A DNA stretch of 64,000 bases, from the NCBI RefSeq assembly GCF_000392615.1, contig NZ_KB933398.1:84807-148806 (forward strand), read 5' to 3'. Below are positions 27,757-36,163 of the stretch, in pieces (position 1 is the stretch's first letter; each line of letters begins with the position of its first letter). The notes under the pieces were generated by a model. It had not been told where the DNA came from. It saw only the letters and a list, made by a program, of their open reading frames with translations, and made no database searches. This DNA comes from Lysinibacillus sphaericus OT4b.31 (GTDB taxonomy: Bacteria > Bacillota > Bacilli > Bacillales_A > Planococcaceae). Made by a program: the position numbers and the translations under genes.

Positions 27757-27774
27757 TATCTCGAAACTGAGATA
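27757..27774. promoter_or_regulatory. MhqR-like operator before the dioxygenase gene
   Basis: TATCTCGAAACTGAGATA is a near-perfect 18-bp dyad (16 of 18 positions match the remembered MhqR operator). It is 20 bases before the dioxygenase ATG and overlaps its leader. Confidence 0.72.
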
Positions 27775-27793
27775 AATAGAAGGAGTTAATAAT

Positions 27794-28777
27794 ATGAATC
27801 ACTTAAAGGGAATCCACCACGTTACAGCTATTACAAGTAGCGCTGAAGAAAATTATAAATTTTTTACGTATGTGTTAGGCATGCGTTTAGTGAAAAAAAC
27901 GGTCAATCAGGATGACATTCAAACGTATCACTTATTCTTTGCAGATGACAAAGGTAGTGCAGGCACAGATATGACATTCTTTGACTTCCCAAATATTTCA
28001 AAGGGTGTTCATGGTACAGATGAGATTTCAAAAACATCTTTCCGCGTGCCAACTGATGGCGCTTTAAATTATTGGGTAAAACGATTAAATCGTCTAAAAG
28101 TTAAACATACAGGCATAAAAGAGCAATTCGGTAAGCAAACACTATCTTTCGTTGATTTTGATGACCAACAATATCAACTTATTTCAGACGAAAACAACAC
28201 AGGTGTTGCTTCAGGCACACCATGGCAAGATGGTCCAATCCCTCTCGAGTATGCAATTACAGGATTAGGACCCGTATTTGTGCGAGTTGCTGATTTTAAA
28301 TATTTTAAAGAAATGCTGGAAAAAGTAATGCTCTTCACAGAAATTGCAGAAGAAGGTGATTACCACTTATTTGAGGTTGGCGAGGGCGGTAACGGTGCAC
28401 AAATAGTGGTAGAATATAACACAGTACTACCAGTAGCTCGTCAAGGTTTTGGTACTGTGCATCATGCTGCTTTCCGTGTAGAAGATCGTGCTGTTTTAAA
28501 TGAGTGGACAGAACGTCTAGAAGGTTTTGGTTTTCATACATCTGGTTACGTAAACCGTCACTTTTTTGAATCACTCTATGCGCGTGTAGCACCGCAAATC
28601 TTATTTGAATGGGCAACAGATGGTCCAGGTTTTATGGGTGATGAGCCTTACGAAACGCTTGGTGAAAAATTATCATTGCCACCTTTCTTAGAACCTAAGC
28701 GTGCACAAATCGAAGGGTTAGTACGACCAATTAATACTGTAAGAAGTACGCATTCTTTCGATAAAGAATATGAGTAA
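27794..28777 (+). CDS. Ring-cleaving dioxygenase of the VOC family (MhqA/MhqO-like)
   Basis: 327 residues made of paired glyoxalase/VOC modules. GIHHVTAITSSAEENYKFFTYVLG opens the first, and GTVHHAAFRVEDRAVLNEW opens the second. Metal ligands are probably the two His-containing strands and a later Glu. Family members open hydroquinone or catechol rings to detoxify them. An AAGGAG SD lies between the operator and the ATG. It is the first structural gene of a regulon-like set. Confidence 0.92.
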   Translation: MNHLKGIHHVTAITSSAEENYKFFTYVLGMRLVKKTVNQDDIQTYHLFFADDKGSAGTDMTFFDFPNISKGVHGTDEISKTSFRVPTDGALNYWVKRLNRLKVKHTGIKEQFGKQTLSFVDFDDQQYQLISDENNTGVASGTPWQDGPIPLEYAITGLGPVFVRVADFKYFKEMLEKVMLFTEIAEEGDYHLFEVGEGGNGAQIVVEYNTVLPVARQGFGTVHHAAFRVEDRAVLNEWTERLEGFGFHTSGYVNRHFFESLYARVAPQILFEWATDGPGFMGDEPYETLGEKLSLPPFLEPKRAQIEGLVRPINTVRSTHSFDKEYE

Positions 28778-28803
28778 AGTTTTAATATTTGGGGGTCGTA
28801 TAA

Positions 28804-29421
28804 GTGGAATTTACAAAGCTAATTGATAAACGCCGTTCCGCAAACAATTTTATCCAAGAGGTCCAAATGACCGAGGAAGATATCCGTCCAATTTTAGAGG
28901 ATGTGAAGCTTGCGCCATCTGCATTTAATTTACAACATGCAGAGTACATCATAGTCTTAGATGAACAAATGAAAGAAAGTGTACGCGAAGCGGCATATGG
29001 TCAATACAAGGTGCACACTGCTTCAGGCGTAATTTTAGTATTAGGAGATAAAGACGCCTATAAGCAAACGGCCCATATTAGCCAGGGGATGGTTGATTTG
29101 GGAATTATAACGGACTATGAGCTTCAGAATCTTATTGATGAAAATACGAATTTTTACGAAGAACGTGGCGAGGAATTTATGAAGGAAGATGCAATTCGTA
29201 ATGCATCCCTTTCAGCTATGTTATTCATGTTGGCAGCGAAAAATCGTGGCTGGGACACATGTCCAATGATTGGTTTCGATCAAGAAAAAATGAGAGCTCT
29301 TTTCAATGTGCCAGACACGCATGAAATTGCACTGATGATTACAATCGGCAAGGAAAAAGAAAGTAGTCGTCGTTTACGTGGATATCGTAAACCGGTTGAA
29401 GAGTTTGCAACCTATTATTAA
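28804..29421 (+). CDS. Nitroreductase family protein (MhqN/YodC-like)
   Basis: 205 residues of the FMN-dependent nitroreductase fold, beginning MEFTKLIDKRRSANNF, with the FMN-contacting RRSxNxF and APSAFNLQ segments near residues 10-15 and 38-46. It reduces quinones or nitro compounds with NAD(P)H. The start is GTG at 28804 with GGGGGTC upstream. It is in line with the dioxygenase gene (26-base gap), so it is probably cotranscribed. Confidence 0.9.
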   Translation: MEFTKLIDKRRSANNFIQEVQMTEEDIRPILEDVKLAPSAFNLQHAEYIIVLDEQMKESVREAAYGQYKVHTASGVILVLGDKDAYKQTAHISQGMVDLGIITDYELQNLIDENTNFYEERGEEFMKEDAIRNASLSAMLFMLAAKNRGWDTCPMIGFDQEKMRALFNVPDTHEIALMITIGKEKESSRRLRGYRKPVEEFATYY

Positions 29422-29483
29422 AGCGGAATACAATTAAATTGCAAAACAAATAATAATGGCAATGTACAATTAGGAGGAACATC

Positions 29484-30026
29484 ATGAAAGTAGTAGCAAT
29501 CGTAGGTAGTATCCGTAAAGAATCTTATAATATGCAACTAGCAAAATTCATTCAAAAACGTTATGCGGAAAAAGTGGAGCTTGAAGTATTAAGCTTACGT
29601 GATTTACCAATGTATGACCAAGATATTGAAAATGAAGCACCACAAACTGTGTTAGATTTTAAAGCAAAAGTAAAAGAAGCGGGTGCAGTACTTTGGGTAA
29701 CACCAGAATATAATGGTACAGTGCCAGGTGTTATGGTGAATGCAATTGACTGGTTATCTCGTGTAGATAAAGTAATGGTTGGCAAACCATCTTTTGTAAT
29801 GGGTGCATCAATGGGGAACTTAGGTACTGTCAAAGCACAATTACATTTACGTGATATTCTATTCTCACCAGGCATTAACTCTCCATTACTTGGAGGCAAC
29901 GATGTGTATATTGGAGCAGTACACACAAAATTTGATGCTGAAGGTAATTTAACGGATGAGGGTACTGTTAAGTTCCTAGATCAAGTTATCGAGAATTTCT
30001 TAAACTGGGTGCCAAAATACGCTTAA
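29484..30026 (+). CDS. NADPH-dependent FMN reductase / azoreductase
   Basis: 180 residues, flavodoxin-like. The FMN phosphate loop is GSIRKESYN (8-16), and TPEYNGTVPGVMVNAIDWLSR near 72-92 is the family signature. It reduces quinones, azo dyes or chromate using NADPH. An AGGAGG SD is present and a terminator follows. With its neighbours it forms an electrophile-detoxifying set. Confidence 0.93.
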   Translation: MKVVAIVGSIRKESYNMQLAKFIQKRYAEKVELEVLSLRDLPMYDQDIENEAPQTVLDFKAKVKEAGAVLWVTPEYNGTVPGVMVNAIDWLSRVDKVMVGKPSFVMGASMGNLGTVKAQLHLRDILFSPGINSPLLGGNDVYIGAVHTKFDAEGNLTDEGTVKFLDQVIENFLNWVPKYA

Positions 30027-30033
30027 AAAATAG

Positions 30034-30073
30034 AAGGATGATTTCTCTTTTGAATGGAGAAACATCCTTTTTG
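30034..30073 (+). terminator. Terminator of the FMN reductase gene
   Basis: AAGGATG(A)TTTCTC pairs with GAGAAA-CATCCTT (30034-30069), then TTTTTG. Confidence 0.85.
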
Positions 30074-30165
30074 TTTTCAAATAAAGACTGTGAAATTGCT
30101 TCTGCATGAAATCTTCAAACTTTAACGTTATAATTTTATGAAAACCAAAATATGGCGGTAAGAAG

Positions 30166-31560
30166 ATGAGTAAACTTTCATTAAAGCTTGGGATTATCTT
30201 TTTTGTTATATTATTTTGCATTGAGACGTTCATGATGTTCTTTTTACATGTTTCATTAGCCAATTCAAGGGTTGAGGAAGAACTGGACAGTTTACAAGCA
30301 AGGGGAAACTCGCATAGAACAATACTCGAACAAAATTTCAATTTGGAAACACTTTCTCATGTTGCATTAATGGAATCTGAAGCAAGGACAGATGTAGTGA
30401 TAACAGATAAGGATGGAATAATATTAGCCCATTCACAATCACACCCTGAAACTCAAGATTACTTGAAGAACTTAAAGAAACCTGTCCCCTATATGGGCAG
30501 CATTTTAGCGGATAATTGGAAAAAAGAACAATTTATAGCCACGGTTAGCCCAATTCAAAAAGACCAAACAACGATTGGTTATGTGTTCATGTTTCAAAAT
30601 ACAGCGTCCATACATGCTTTAATGGAGCGATTAAATAAGCATTTCCTAATAGTTGGGATTGTCTCGGGATTGGTAACTATCGTAATCATCATTATATTAT
30701 CTAGAAAGCTTGCTCAACCATTAATTCAAATGAAAGAAGCAACCCTAAAATTGACTAAAGGTGATTTTACAGTAGCTCTTACGACAAACGGTCAAGACGA
30801 GCTTAGTGATTTATCCAATGCGATACAGAAATTATCAGAGGAATTAAACCATTTGAGACAGGAAAGAAAAGAATTTTTATCGAGTATAGCACATGAATTA
30901 AGGACGCCTTTAACATTCATTAAAGGCTATAGCGACATTCTCATTAAGCGTGATTTAAGTGAGGAAGCTCGATATAAGTATTTAGTAATCATCAAAGAAG
31001 AAACCAATCGGCTTGCTCGTTTAATAAGAGATTTATTTGATTTAGCAAAGATGGATGAAAACTCCTTTGTCGTAGCTAAAGAACGTCTTAATATGACCGA
31101 TTTTTTTGCAAATATTGAGGCGAGATTTAGTCCAGCTTTTCAGGAAAAACAAATTCATTTCACAGTGCAATGTGAAGATAAATTATCTTTAATGGCTGAT
31201 CTATCAAGGTTTGAACAAATTATTATGAATCTACTTCATAATGCATTAGCATATTGCGCTGTTGGAGATACAACTATGGTACAAGTCAAACAACTCAACG
31301 AAACATTGCTAATAACGATTGAAGATACGGGAAAAGGTATTCCTAAAAAGGATCTTCCTTTTATTTTTGATCGTTTTTACAGGGTAGAAAAATCACGTAC
31401 CCGTGCGCTAGGTGGTTCAGGAATAGGCCTTGCTATTGTTAAAGAGCTTGTACATGCACACGGTGGGGAAGTCACAGTACGTAGTGAAGAAACCAAAGGA
31501 ACTACTTTTGAATTAATGTTTAAGGGAGTAGGAACGAATGAAAACAATCTTAGTAATTGA
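30166..31560 (+). CDS. Sensor histidine kinase
   Basis: 464 residues. TM1 lies at about 7-28, a Cache-like external domain (VVITDKDGIILAHS) follows, TM2 is near 160-180, and HAMP is at about 183-235. HisKA carries the phospho-acceptor His in SIAHELRTPLT, near 247. The HATPase_c domain has NLLHNALAYC, DTGKGI and GGSGIGLAIVKELV. The signal is unknown. It overlaps the response regulator by 23 bases. Kinase before regulator is the reverse of the more common order. Confidence 0.92.
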   Translation: MSKLSLKLGIIFFVILFCIETFMMFFLHVSLANSRVEEELDSLQARGNSHRTILEQNFNLETLSHVALMESEARTDVVITDKDGIILAHSQSHPETQDYLKNLKKPVPYMGSILADNWKKEQFIATVSPIQKDQTTIGYVFMFQNTASIHALMERLNKHFLIVGIVSGLVTIVIIIILSRKLAQPLIQMKEATLKLTKGDFTVALTTNGQDELSDLSNAIQKLSEELNHLRQERKEFLSSIAHELRTPLTFIKGYSDILIKRDLSEEARYKYLVIIKEETNRLARLIRDLFDLAKMDENSFVVAKERLNMTDFFANIEARFSPAFQEKQIHFTVQCEDKLSLMADLSRFEQIIMNLLHNALAYCAVGDTTMVQVKQLNETLLITIEDTGKGIPKKDLPFIFDRFYRVEKSRTRALGGSGIGLAIVKELVHAHGGEVTVRSEETKGTTFELMFKGVGTNENNLSN

Positions 31561-32224
31561 TGATGAACCGAGAATGTTAGACTTATTAGCTCTCTATCTA
31601 GAGCCTAGTTTTCATTGCATTACAATGTCAGCTGTTCAAAATGCATTAAGCTATATAGAAGAACAACATGTGGATTTAGTATTGTTGGATGTCATGATGC
31701 CCGAAATGAATGGCTGGCAAGTATGTCAGGAAATTAGGAAGTATTGGGATGTACCCATTATTATGCTAACAGCTAAAGGGGAACAAGCTGATATTGTAAA
31801 AGGTTTAAATCTTGGGGCAGACGACTACATTGTAAAACCTTTCGACGAAGAAGAATTGCTTGCACGAATACATGCAGTGTTAAGAAGAACTAAACTTGTG
31901 GGACATGAAATAATGTTTGAAGGATTACGGTTAAATACAGAGTCCTTTGAATTGCATTTTCAGCTGGAAGAGATTCCTCTAACACCAAAAGAGTTTTCGA
32001 TGATCGCATTATTTCTTGAATATCAAAATAAAGTTTTTTCAAGAGAGCATCTAATAAATACTGTGTGGGGATTTAATGTTTCGATTGAAGACCGGACAAT
32101 TGATTCACATGTGCGTAATTTACGAGAAAAATTGAGGAAAAGTGGGTTTCCAGCTGATAATTATTTGCAAACCGTTTGGGGAATCGGCTACAAATGGCAT
32201 AAATCCATTGATACAGACTGTTGA
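31538..32224 (+). CDS. OmpR-family response regulator
   Basis: 228 residues. The receiver domain (1-115) has acidic DDE near 8-10, phospho-acceptor Asp in LVLLDVMMPEMNG and Lys in YIVKPFD. The C-terminal winged helix (about 130-225) ends VWGIGYKWH. The ATG lies within the kinase 3' end with GGAG upstream. The partner is the kinase upstream. No obvious target gene lies downstream. Confidence 0.93.
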   Translation: MKTILVIDDEPRMLDLLALYLEPSFHCITMSAVQNALSYIEEQHVDLVLLDVMMPEMNGWQVCQEIRKYWDVPIIMLTAKGEQADIVKGLNLGADDYIVKPFDEEELLARIHAVLRRTKLVGHEIMFEGLRLNTESFELHFQLEEIPLTPKEFSMIALFLEYQNKVFSREHLINTVWGFNVSIEDRTIDSHVRNLREKLRKSGFPADNYLQTVWGIGYKWHKSIDTDC

Positions 32225-32398
32225 TGACAAAATGAGCTGCTAAGGGTGTAAATACTCTAAATAAAAGTATGCTTGCATTAATGACTATAGAAAAAATCTT
32301 AGAATAGTACCTAAAACGAAAACAGATTGAGGGTCTGTCCCCAAAGTACAAACAACATGCTTAGAGGTATCCTATTATGCTGTTTTTTTGATGCAAAG

Positions 32399-32696
32399 GT
32401 AAACATCCGCGAAGACTCCTGTGAATCATATTTGCGACGAAAGAATGAGTGAAACGTAGCGACAGGAGCAGTCATATATGCGACGAAAGCGTGAGTGAAA
32501 CGTAGCGACAGGAGCAGTCATATATGCGACGAAAGAATGAGTGAAACGTAGCGACAGGAGCAGTCATATATGCGACGAAAGCGTGAGTGAAACGTAGCGA
32601 CAGGAGCAGGAAAAACAAGAGCATGAGACCCAGCAGGGAGCGTTAGCGACCGATGCGGCTCATGCCTTGCCCGCGGAAAGCGAAGCGGATTTTTAC
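32399..32696. repeat. Dispersed Bacillaceae-type repeat with terminal inverted repeats
   Basis: The 12-bp ends GTAAACATCCGC (32399-32410) and GCGGATTTTTAC (32685-32696) are inverted repeats with one mismatch. Inside are ACTCCTG, GACAGGAGCAG, GAGACCCAGCAGGGAGCG and CCCGCGGAAAGCGAAGCGG. This is the phrase order of an intergenic repeat I recognise from Bacillaceae genomes. It is GC-richer than its surroundings and holds a tandem array. No protein is encoded. Neighbouring 32225-32398 shows nothing recognisable. Confidence 0.72.
32427..32610. repeat. Four tandem 46-bp repeats (ABAB)
   Basis: Units start at 32427, 32473, 32519 and 32565. Units 1 and 3 have CGAAAGAATGAG, units 2 and 4 CGAAAGCGTGAG, so the array is two copies of a 92-bp dimer. 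All units share GTGAAACGTAGCGACAGGAG. The repeats abut with no spacers, so this is not CRISPR. Confidence 0.95.
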
Positions 32697-32750
32697 CATA
32701 TAGGAAAGCGGATTGTATTGTTTGAAGGACTTTTTAGACAGCCCCTTCAT

Positions 32751-33326
32751 CTATTCATTTTTTGTTAGTTCATCTTCAGTAACCCATTTGTGATTTTTAA
32801 TAACATCTCCATTTGTCGTAGATACATAATCAATCATATAAATAGTGGTTTGTAGTGCCTCATCAATACGCACCATCGCATTTTCCATTCCTTCCATATG
32901 TGAAGCAGCCGTTTTTACTTCTGTTCCAGGTGTTAAAGGTGCGCTATCTGGATTTAATAATTCCTCATGAATGACCCATTTATGATTCTCCACACGTTTG
33001 CCACCTGTAGTTGGTTCATACGAGATAATGTAAGCAGTTGTATCATAAGCTCCAACAACAGTTGCTTCAGCACCTTTCATACCTTCCATATGGCCATCTG
33101 CAATAATAGCAGTACTACCAACAGGATATATTGGGTTTTCTGCGTTTTTCAGAGTTGCTGGTATTTCACCTGAACTGGAATGATTCATCGAAGAATGGTC
33201 CATTTCACTTTGTTGTTCAGCCTTGCTTTCTTTTTTTGTATCGGCTGTATTTTCTGAGCACGCGGATAATACCAGAACGGCAACTACCGTCAGTAAGCCT
33301 ACACGCCATTTTTTTTGTAGTTTCAA
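32751..33326 (-). CDS. ydhK: YdhK-like lipoprotein with two DUF1541 repeats
   Basis: 191 residues. It has a lipoprotein signal (LVLSAC lipobox, Cys about 22) and a Ser/His/Met-rich linker (MDHSSMNHSSS). Two copies of a roughly 60-residue repeat each contain HMEGM and end NHKWV.EDEL or NHKWVIHEEL. The Met/His content suggests metal (copper) contact, but the role of YdhK is not established. The start is TTG with AAGGAGG 8 bases upstream. Longer frames begin before that SD. Confidence 0.85.
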   Translation of the reverse strand: MKLQKKWRVGLLTVVAVLVLSACSENTADTKKESKAEQQSEMDHSSMNHSSSGEIPATLKNAENPIYPVGSTAIIADGHMEGMKGAEATVVGAYDTTAYIISYEPTTGGKRVENHKWVIHEELLNPDSAPLTPGTEVKTAASHMEGMENAMVRIDEALQTTIYMIDYVSTTNGDVIKNHKWVTEDELTKNE

Positions 33327-33435
33327 AGCCAATTCCTCCTTCTTCATTTGCCGTAAATGTAGCAAATAAATGTGCAGAAATTATGGATGAAGACTGCATA
33401 TCATATCTATTTTATAAATAGTAAAGTTCCACTCT

Positions 33436-33918
33436 AGAGTGGAGTTTCAGATTGACGACAAAAGGTATTCGGAATGATCACATTCCGAATACCTTTTGAA
33501 GCTTTATCAGAAATAGTAGTTACAAATAGCCACTATTAACGACAGTATTACGCTACGTTTAACCAACTTCTGCCACTTTAGAACTTTGCTATGACCATAA
33601 ACTAGCTTCTTCAAATCCATAGCAGTAAAAGTAAGCACCGCCTGCATGGACAATTTTTTAATCCTTCGAAAGGTTGTCCAACGCATACCATACTTTTCTT
33701 CGCATCCGCACATACGCGTTCAATCGTCTCTTTACATCGTGCATAGATTTGTTACTTGTCACTTTGTTGAAATAAATGATGGACTGAAGCCATGCCCGCG
33801 AAAAGCGTCCGCCGTAGCGAAAATCAACGGGTTCTTATAGAAACTTCTATTTTTAAAAAAATAAGACTTACTGTAAAAACTCAACTTTGAGTATGTCTAT
33901 AGTCTGAAACTCCACTCT
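33436..33918. mobile_element. IS1182-type insertion-sequence remnant with 16-bp inverted repeats
   Basis: AGAGTGGAGTTTCAGA at 33436-33451 recurs inverted at 33903-33918. Between them lie a decayed transposase 3' end, a perfect 18-bp hairpin (33459-33476 with 33481-33498) that would follow the transposase on the minus strand, and a GC-rich repeat fragment (about 33790-33835). TAAAGTT occurs just outside at 33422-33428 and 33920-33926 and could be a target duplication, though the fit to the ends is not exact. At 483 bp it is far shorter than a full element. Confidence 0.6.
33507..33757 (-). pseudogene. Transposase C-terminal fragment, IS1182 family, frameshifted
   Basis: On the minus strand KETIERVCADAK is read in one frame (about 33740-33705). 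EKYGMRWTTFRRIKKLSMQ with AVLTFTAMDLKKL is read in the next. Together these match the conserved C-terminal end of IS1182-type DDE transposases (KEtiERvFADAKekhGMRwt.fRri.k..mQ..LTf..MnLKKl). A one-base deletion in the AAGAAAAG run separates the frames. Only about 80 codons remain, so it is inactive. Confidence 0.8.
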
Positions 33919-33944
33919 CTAAAGTTATTGAGTGGAGTTTTTAT
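33907..33944 (+). terminator. Hairpin 3' of bioY
   Basis: AAACTCCACTC (33907-33917) pairs with GAGTGGAGTTT (33930-33940). A T run follows only on the plus strand. It overlaps one end of the IS remnant. It may have been a terminator targeted by the element. Confidence 0.5.
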
Positions 33945-33960
33945 CAAAATAGGTTTCGTA

Positions 33961-34557
33961 TTATTTCACCGCAATAATTTTCAGCACTTTTTGCACACGA
34001 TATGCGAAAATACCAGCGAATACGGCTAAGATAATATCCTTTGGCAATGGTGGCATCATCCAAAGCCATGCCATTTTATAGGTGAATCCTTCAGGTGCAC
34101 TAGCCCATAGTTTATAAGCAAAATACATCCAGTTTGTACCAAGTAAATAATTAATGGTCATTGCACTTAGTGCGGCTATGACATAGCTTTTTTTCGTAGC
34201 ACTTTTTTCTATTATAAGCCCTGCGATAAAGGCTGCTAAAATAAAAGTTACGATAAAGCCGAATGTCGGGCTTAAAATTTGTCCAAAACCCCCTCCGAAA
34301 CGAGCAAATACAGGTGCCCCTGCTAAACCGATACACATATAGACGGTACAGGCGAGCGCTCCTTTTCTACTACCAAGAATAAGTCCTGCTAAAATAGCAA
34401 AAAACGTCTGTAATGTGATAGGCACGCTTCCAACTACCATGAAAGGTGCAAAGGAAGTAATATTTGCACCAATCATCATCAATGTAGAAAATAAGCCAAT
34501 GTAGGCCAGGTCGACTGTTCTTAATTTATGATGTCCATGTTCAGCTACTGTTGTCAT
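33961..34557 (-). CDS. bioY: Biotin transporter S-component BioY
   Basis: 198 residues with five to six membrane helices. VPITLQTFFAILAGLILGSRKGALA and the GAPVFARFGGGFGQILSPTFGF loop (about residues 85-107) are BioY signatures. It binds biotin and works with an energy-coupling-factor module encoded elsewhere. The ATG at 34557 has AGAGGAG 6 bases upstream. A longer frame to 34620 runs through the promoter. A BirA-type dyad overlaps its -35, so biotin repression is likely. Confidence 0.93.
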   Translation of the reverse strand: MTTVAEHGHHKLRTVDLAYIGLFSTLMMIGANITSFAPFMVVGSVPITLQTFFAILAGLILGSRKGALACTVYMCIGLAGAPVFARFGGGFGQILSPTFGFIVTFILAAFIAGLIIEKSATKKSYVIAALSAMTINYLLGTNWMYFAYKLWASAPEGFTYKMAWLWMMPPLPKDIILAVFAGIFAYRVQKVLKIIAVK

Positions 34558-34591
34558 AATATCTCCTCTTTTTAGTAAAGTTGTTAGTGAT

Positions 34592-34643
34592 ATTTTAAGA
34601 AAATAAAAACTTTGTGTCAACTTTATAAATAAATTAAGTTAAC
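34592..34643 (-). promoter_or_regulatory. bioY promoter with BirA-like operator
   Basis: On the minus strand a consensus -35 TTGACA (34620-34615), 17 bp and TAAAAT (34597-34592) precede bioY. Half-sites GTTAAC (34643-34638) and GTTGAC (34621-34616), 16 bp apart, form a dyad of the Gram-positive BirA type covering the -35. The operator assignment is by resemblance. Confidence 0.68.
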
Positions 34644-34759
34644 GTAAAATTCCCTGTTTAGCGAGGAGATACATGGTTTAGATATGGTAAAAAGATAAAA
34701 TATGTATAGACTACTATAATTATGTATGTTAGAATCGTCATAATTTTAATATTTCAGAT

Positions 34760-34928
34760 ACTATTGGTGTGATGCCTTTTAAAGCGTCACTTAAAAGGGA
34801 AATCGGTGTAAATCCGGTGCTGTCCCGCAACTGTAACGAGGAATTCTATGATATATAAGCCACTGTTTTTTAAATGGGAAGGCTGTCATAGCAATGATGA
34901 ATCGAAGCCAGGAGACCTGCCAATTAGT
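34760..34928 (+). ncRNA. Cobalamin riboswitch
   Basis: The B12 box AGCCAGGAGACCTGCC is intact at 34906-34921. AAAAGGGAA, GGTGTAAATCCGGTGCTGTCCCGCAACTGTAAC-type core segments (34793-34837) are present. The closing P1 pairs ACTATTGG (34760-34767) with CCAATTAGT (34920-34928). It senses adenosylcobalamin and lowers expression of the transporter genes downstream. Confidence 0.96.
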
Positions 34929-35006
34929 TGTTACCTGTAATGCCCACGAGGATGCAAGCAATTACGGACAATTGAAGGATACATTTCTTACTTTTGTTTA
35001 TTCGAG

Positions 35007-35047
35007 GGTATTTCTATGCAAATTTTTTGCGTAGAATACCTTTTTTT
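35007..35047 (+). terminator. Riboswitch-linked terminator
   Basis: GGTATTTCTATGC (35007-35019) pairs with GCGTAGAATACC (35029-35040), then seven T, before the permease start. It is the likely expression platform of the cobalamin riboswitch. Confidence 0.88.
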
Positions 35048-35090
35048 ATTGCTTCACATCTATCATTTTTGACTAGGAGTTAATAAACAG

Positions 35091-36158
35091 ATGAAGAAAC
35101 AGTACCTGTTCCCAAAGAATAAATTTATCTTACTTTCTATCCTGCTTCTCCTATTGCTATTCATTTCAATTACTTTCGCCATCATGATTGGTTCCGTTTC
35201 TATAACACCGTTGTATGTTTGGAAAGTTATCCTTTCAAAAATTCCACTTGTCCAAAATTGGATAGAGCAAGATTGGAGTCGCTCACAAGAAATTATTATT
35301 TGGCAAATTCGTGTGCCACGTGTTTTACTTGCCGCAATCGTTGGGGGAGGATTAGCTATTGCTGGTGCTGCCATCCAAGCACTCGTTCGTAATTCAATTG
35401 CGGATCCGTATATTTTAGGGGTTTCATCTGGTGCAACAGTTGGGGCTACGGCGGTCATAATTTTAGGCGCCTTTTCATTTTTAGGCATATACGCACTTTC
35501 TATCGCTGCGTTTTTAGGCTCTTTACTAGCGATTGTATTAGTGTTTTTCTTATCACGTGTAGGTGGGCGAATTTCTATCTTTCGCTTGTTACTAGCAGGA
35601 ATGGCCGTATCATTTATTTTATCAGCCACTTCGAATTTTATATTAATGATGTCGAAGCAAGAGGGTGGCATGAAAGCAGTAATGTACTGGATGCTAGGGA
35701 GTCTAGCAGGTGCTAAATGGAATAATCTACTCATCCCAACAATTATTTTTGTCGTTGTCTTTGCCTTGCTTTGGCTCCATTATCGGAATTTGAATTTGCT
35801 TCTACTTGGAGAAGAGGCAGCAGTAACATTAGGTGTTAATCTACAACAATTCCGAATACAACTTGTTGTTCTTGTATCTCTACTTACAGGCGTACTTGTT
35901 GCGGTAAGTGGCTCGATTGGGTTTGTTGGCTTGATTATTCCACATATTGTCCGGTTAATTATAGGTTCAAATTATAAATATGTTATCCCCATTAGTGCTT
36001 TATTAGGAGCGATTTTCTTAGTTTGGGCAGATGCGCTTGCACGAATACTAATTGCGCCAGAGGAAATGCCAATTGGTATTATTACTGCATTTTGTGGAGG
36101 GCCATTTTTCATTTGGTTACTGCGTCGTAACAATTATTCTTTCGGTGAAGGAGACTAA
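35091..36158 (+). CDS. btuC: Cobalamin ABC transporter permease (BtuC-like)
   Basis: 355 residues, nine to ten helices, BtuC/FecCD family. IWQIRVPRVLLAAIVGGGLAIAGA and NSIADPYILGVSSGA near residues 67-110, and GFVGLIIPHIVRLIIG near 280, are diagnostic. The cobalamin riboswitch upstream makes cobalamin (or a precursor) the likely cargo rather than a siderophore. AGGAG lies upstream. The ATPase gene follows after 5 bases. No binding protein is encoded in this unit. Confidence 0.9.
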   Translation: MKKQYLFPKNKFILLSILLLLLLFISITFAIMIGSVSITPLYVWKVILSKIPLVQNWIEQDWSRSQEIIIWQIRVPRVLLAAIVGGGLAIAGAAIQALVRNSIADPYILGVSSGATVGATAVIILGAFSFLGIYALSIAAFLGSLLAIVLVFFLSRVGGRISIFRLLLAGMAVSFILSATSNFILMMSKQEGGMKAVMYWMLGSLAGAKWNNLLIPTIIFVVVFALLWLHYRNLNLLLLGEEAAVTLGVNLQQFRIQLVVLVSLLTGVLVAVSGSIGFVGLIIPHIVRLIIGSNYKYVIPISALLGAIFLVWADALARILIAPEEMPIGIITAFCGGPFFIWLLRRNNYSFGEGD

Positions 36159-36163
36159 AACAT

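Noticed and set aside
32427..32610. CRISPR array
   Set aside because: The 46-bp units abut directly and carry no unique spacers; no cas genes are near.
33459..33498. Stand-alone regulatory hairpin
   Set aside because: The 18-bp palindrome lies inside the insertion-sequence remnant directly after the transposase fragment and is best read as that element's terminator.
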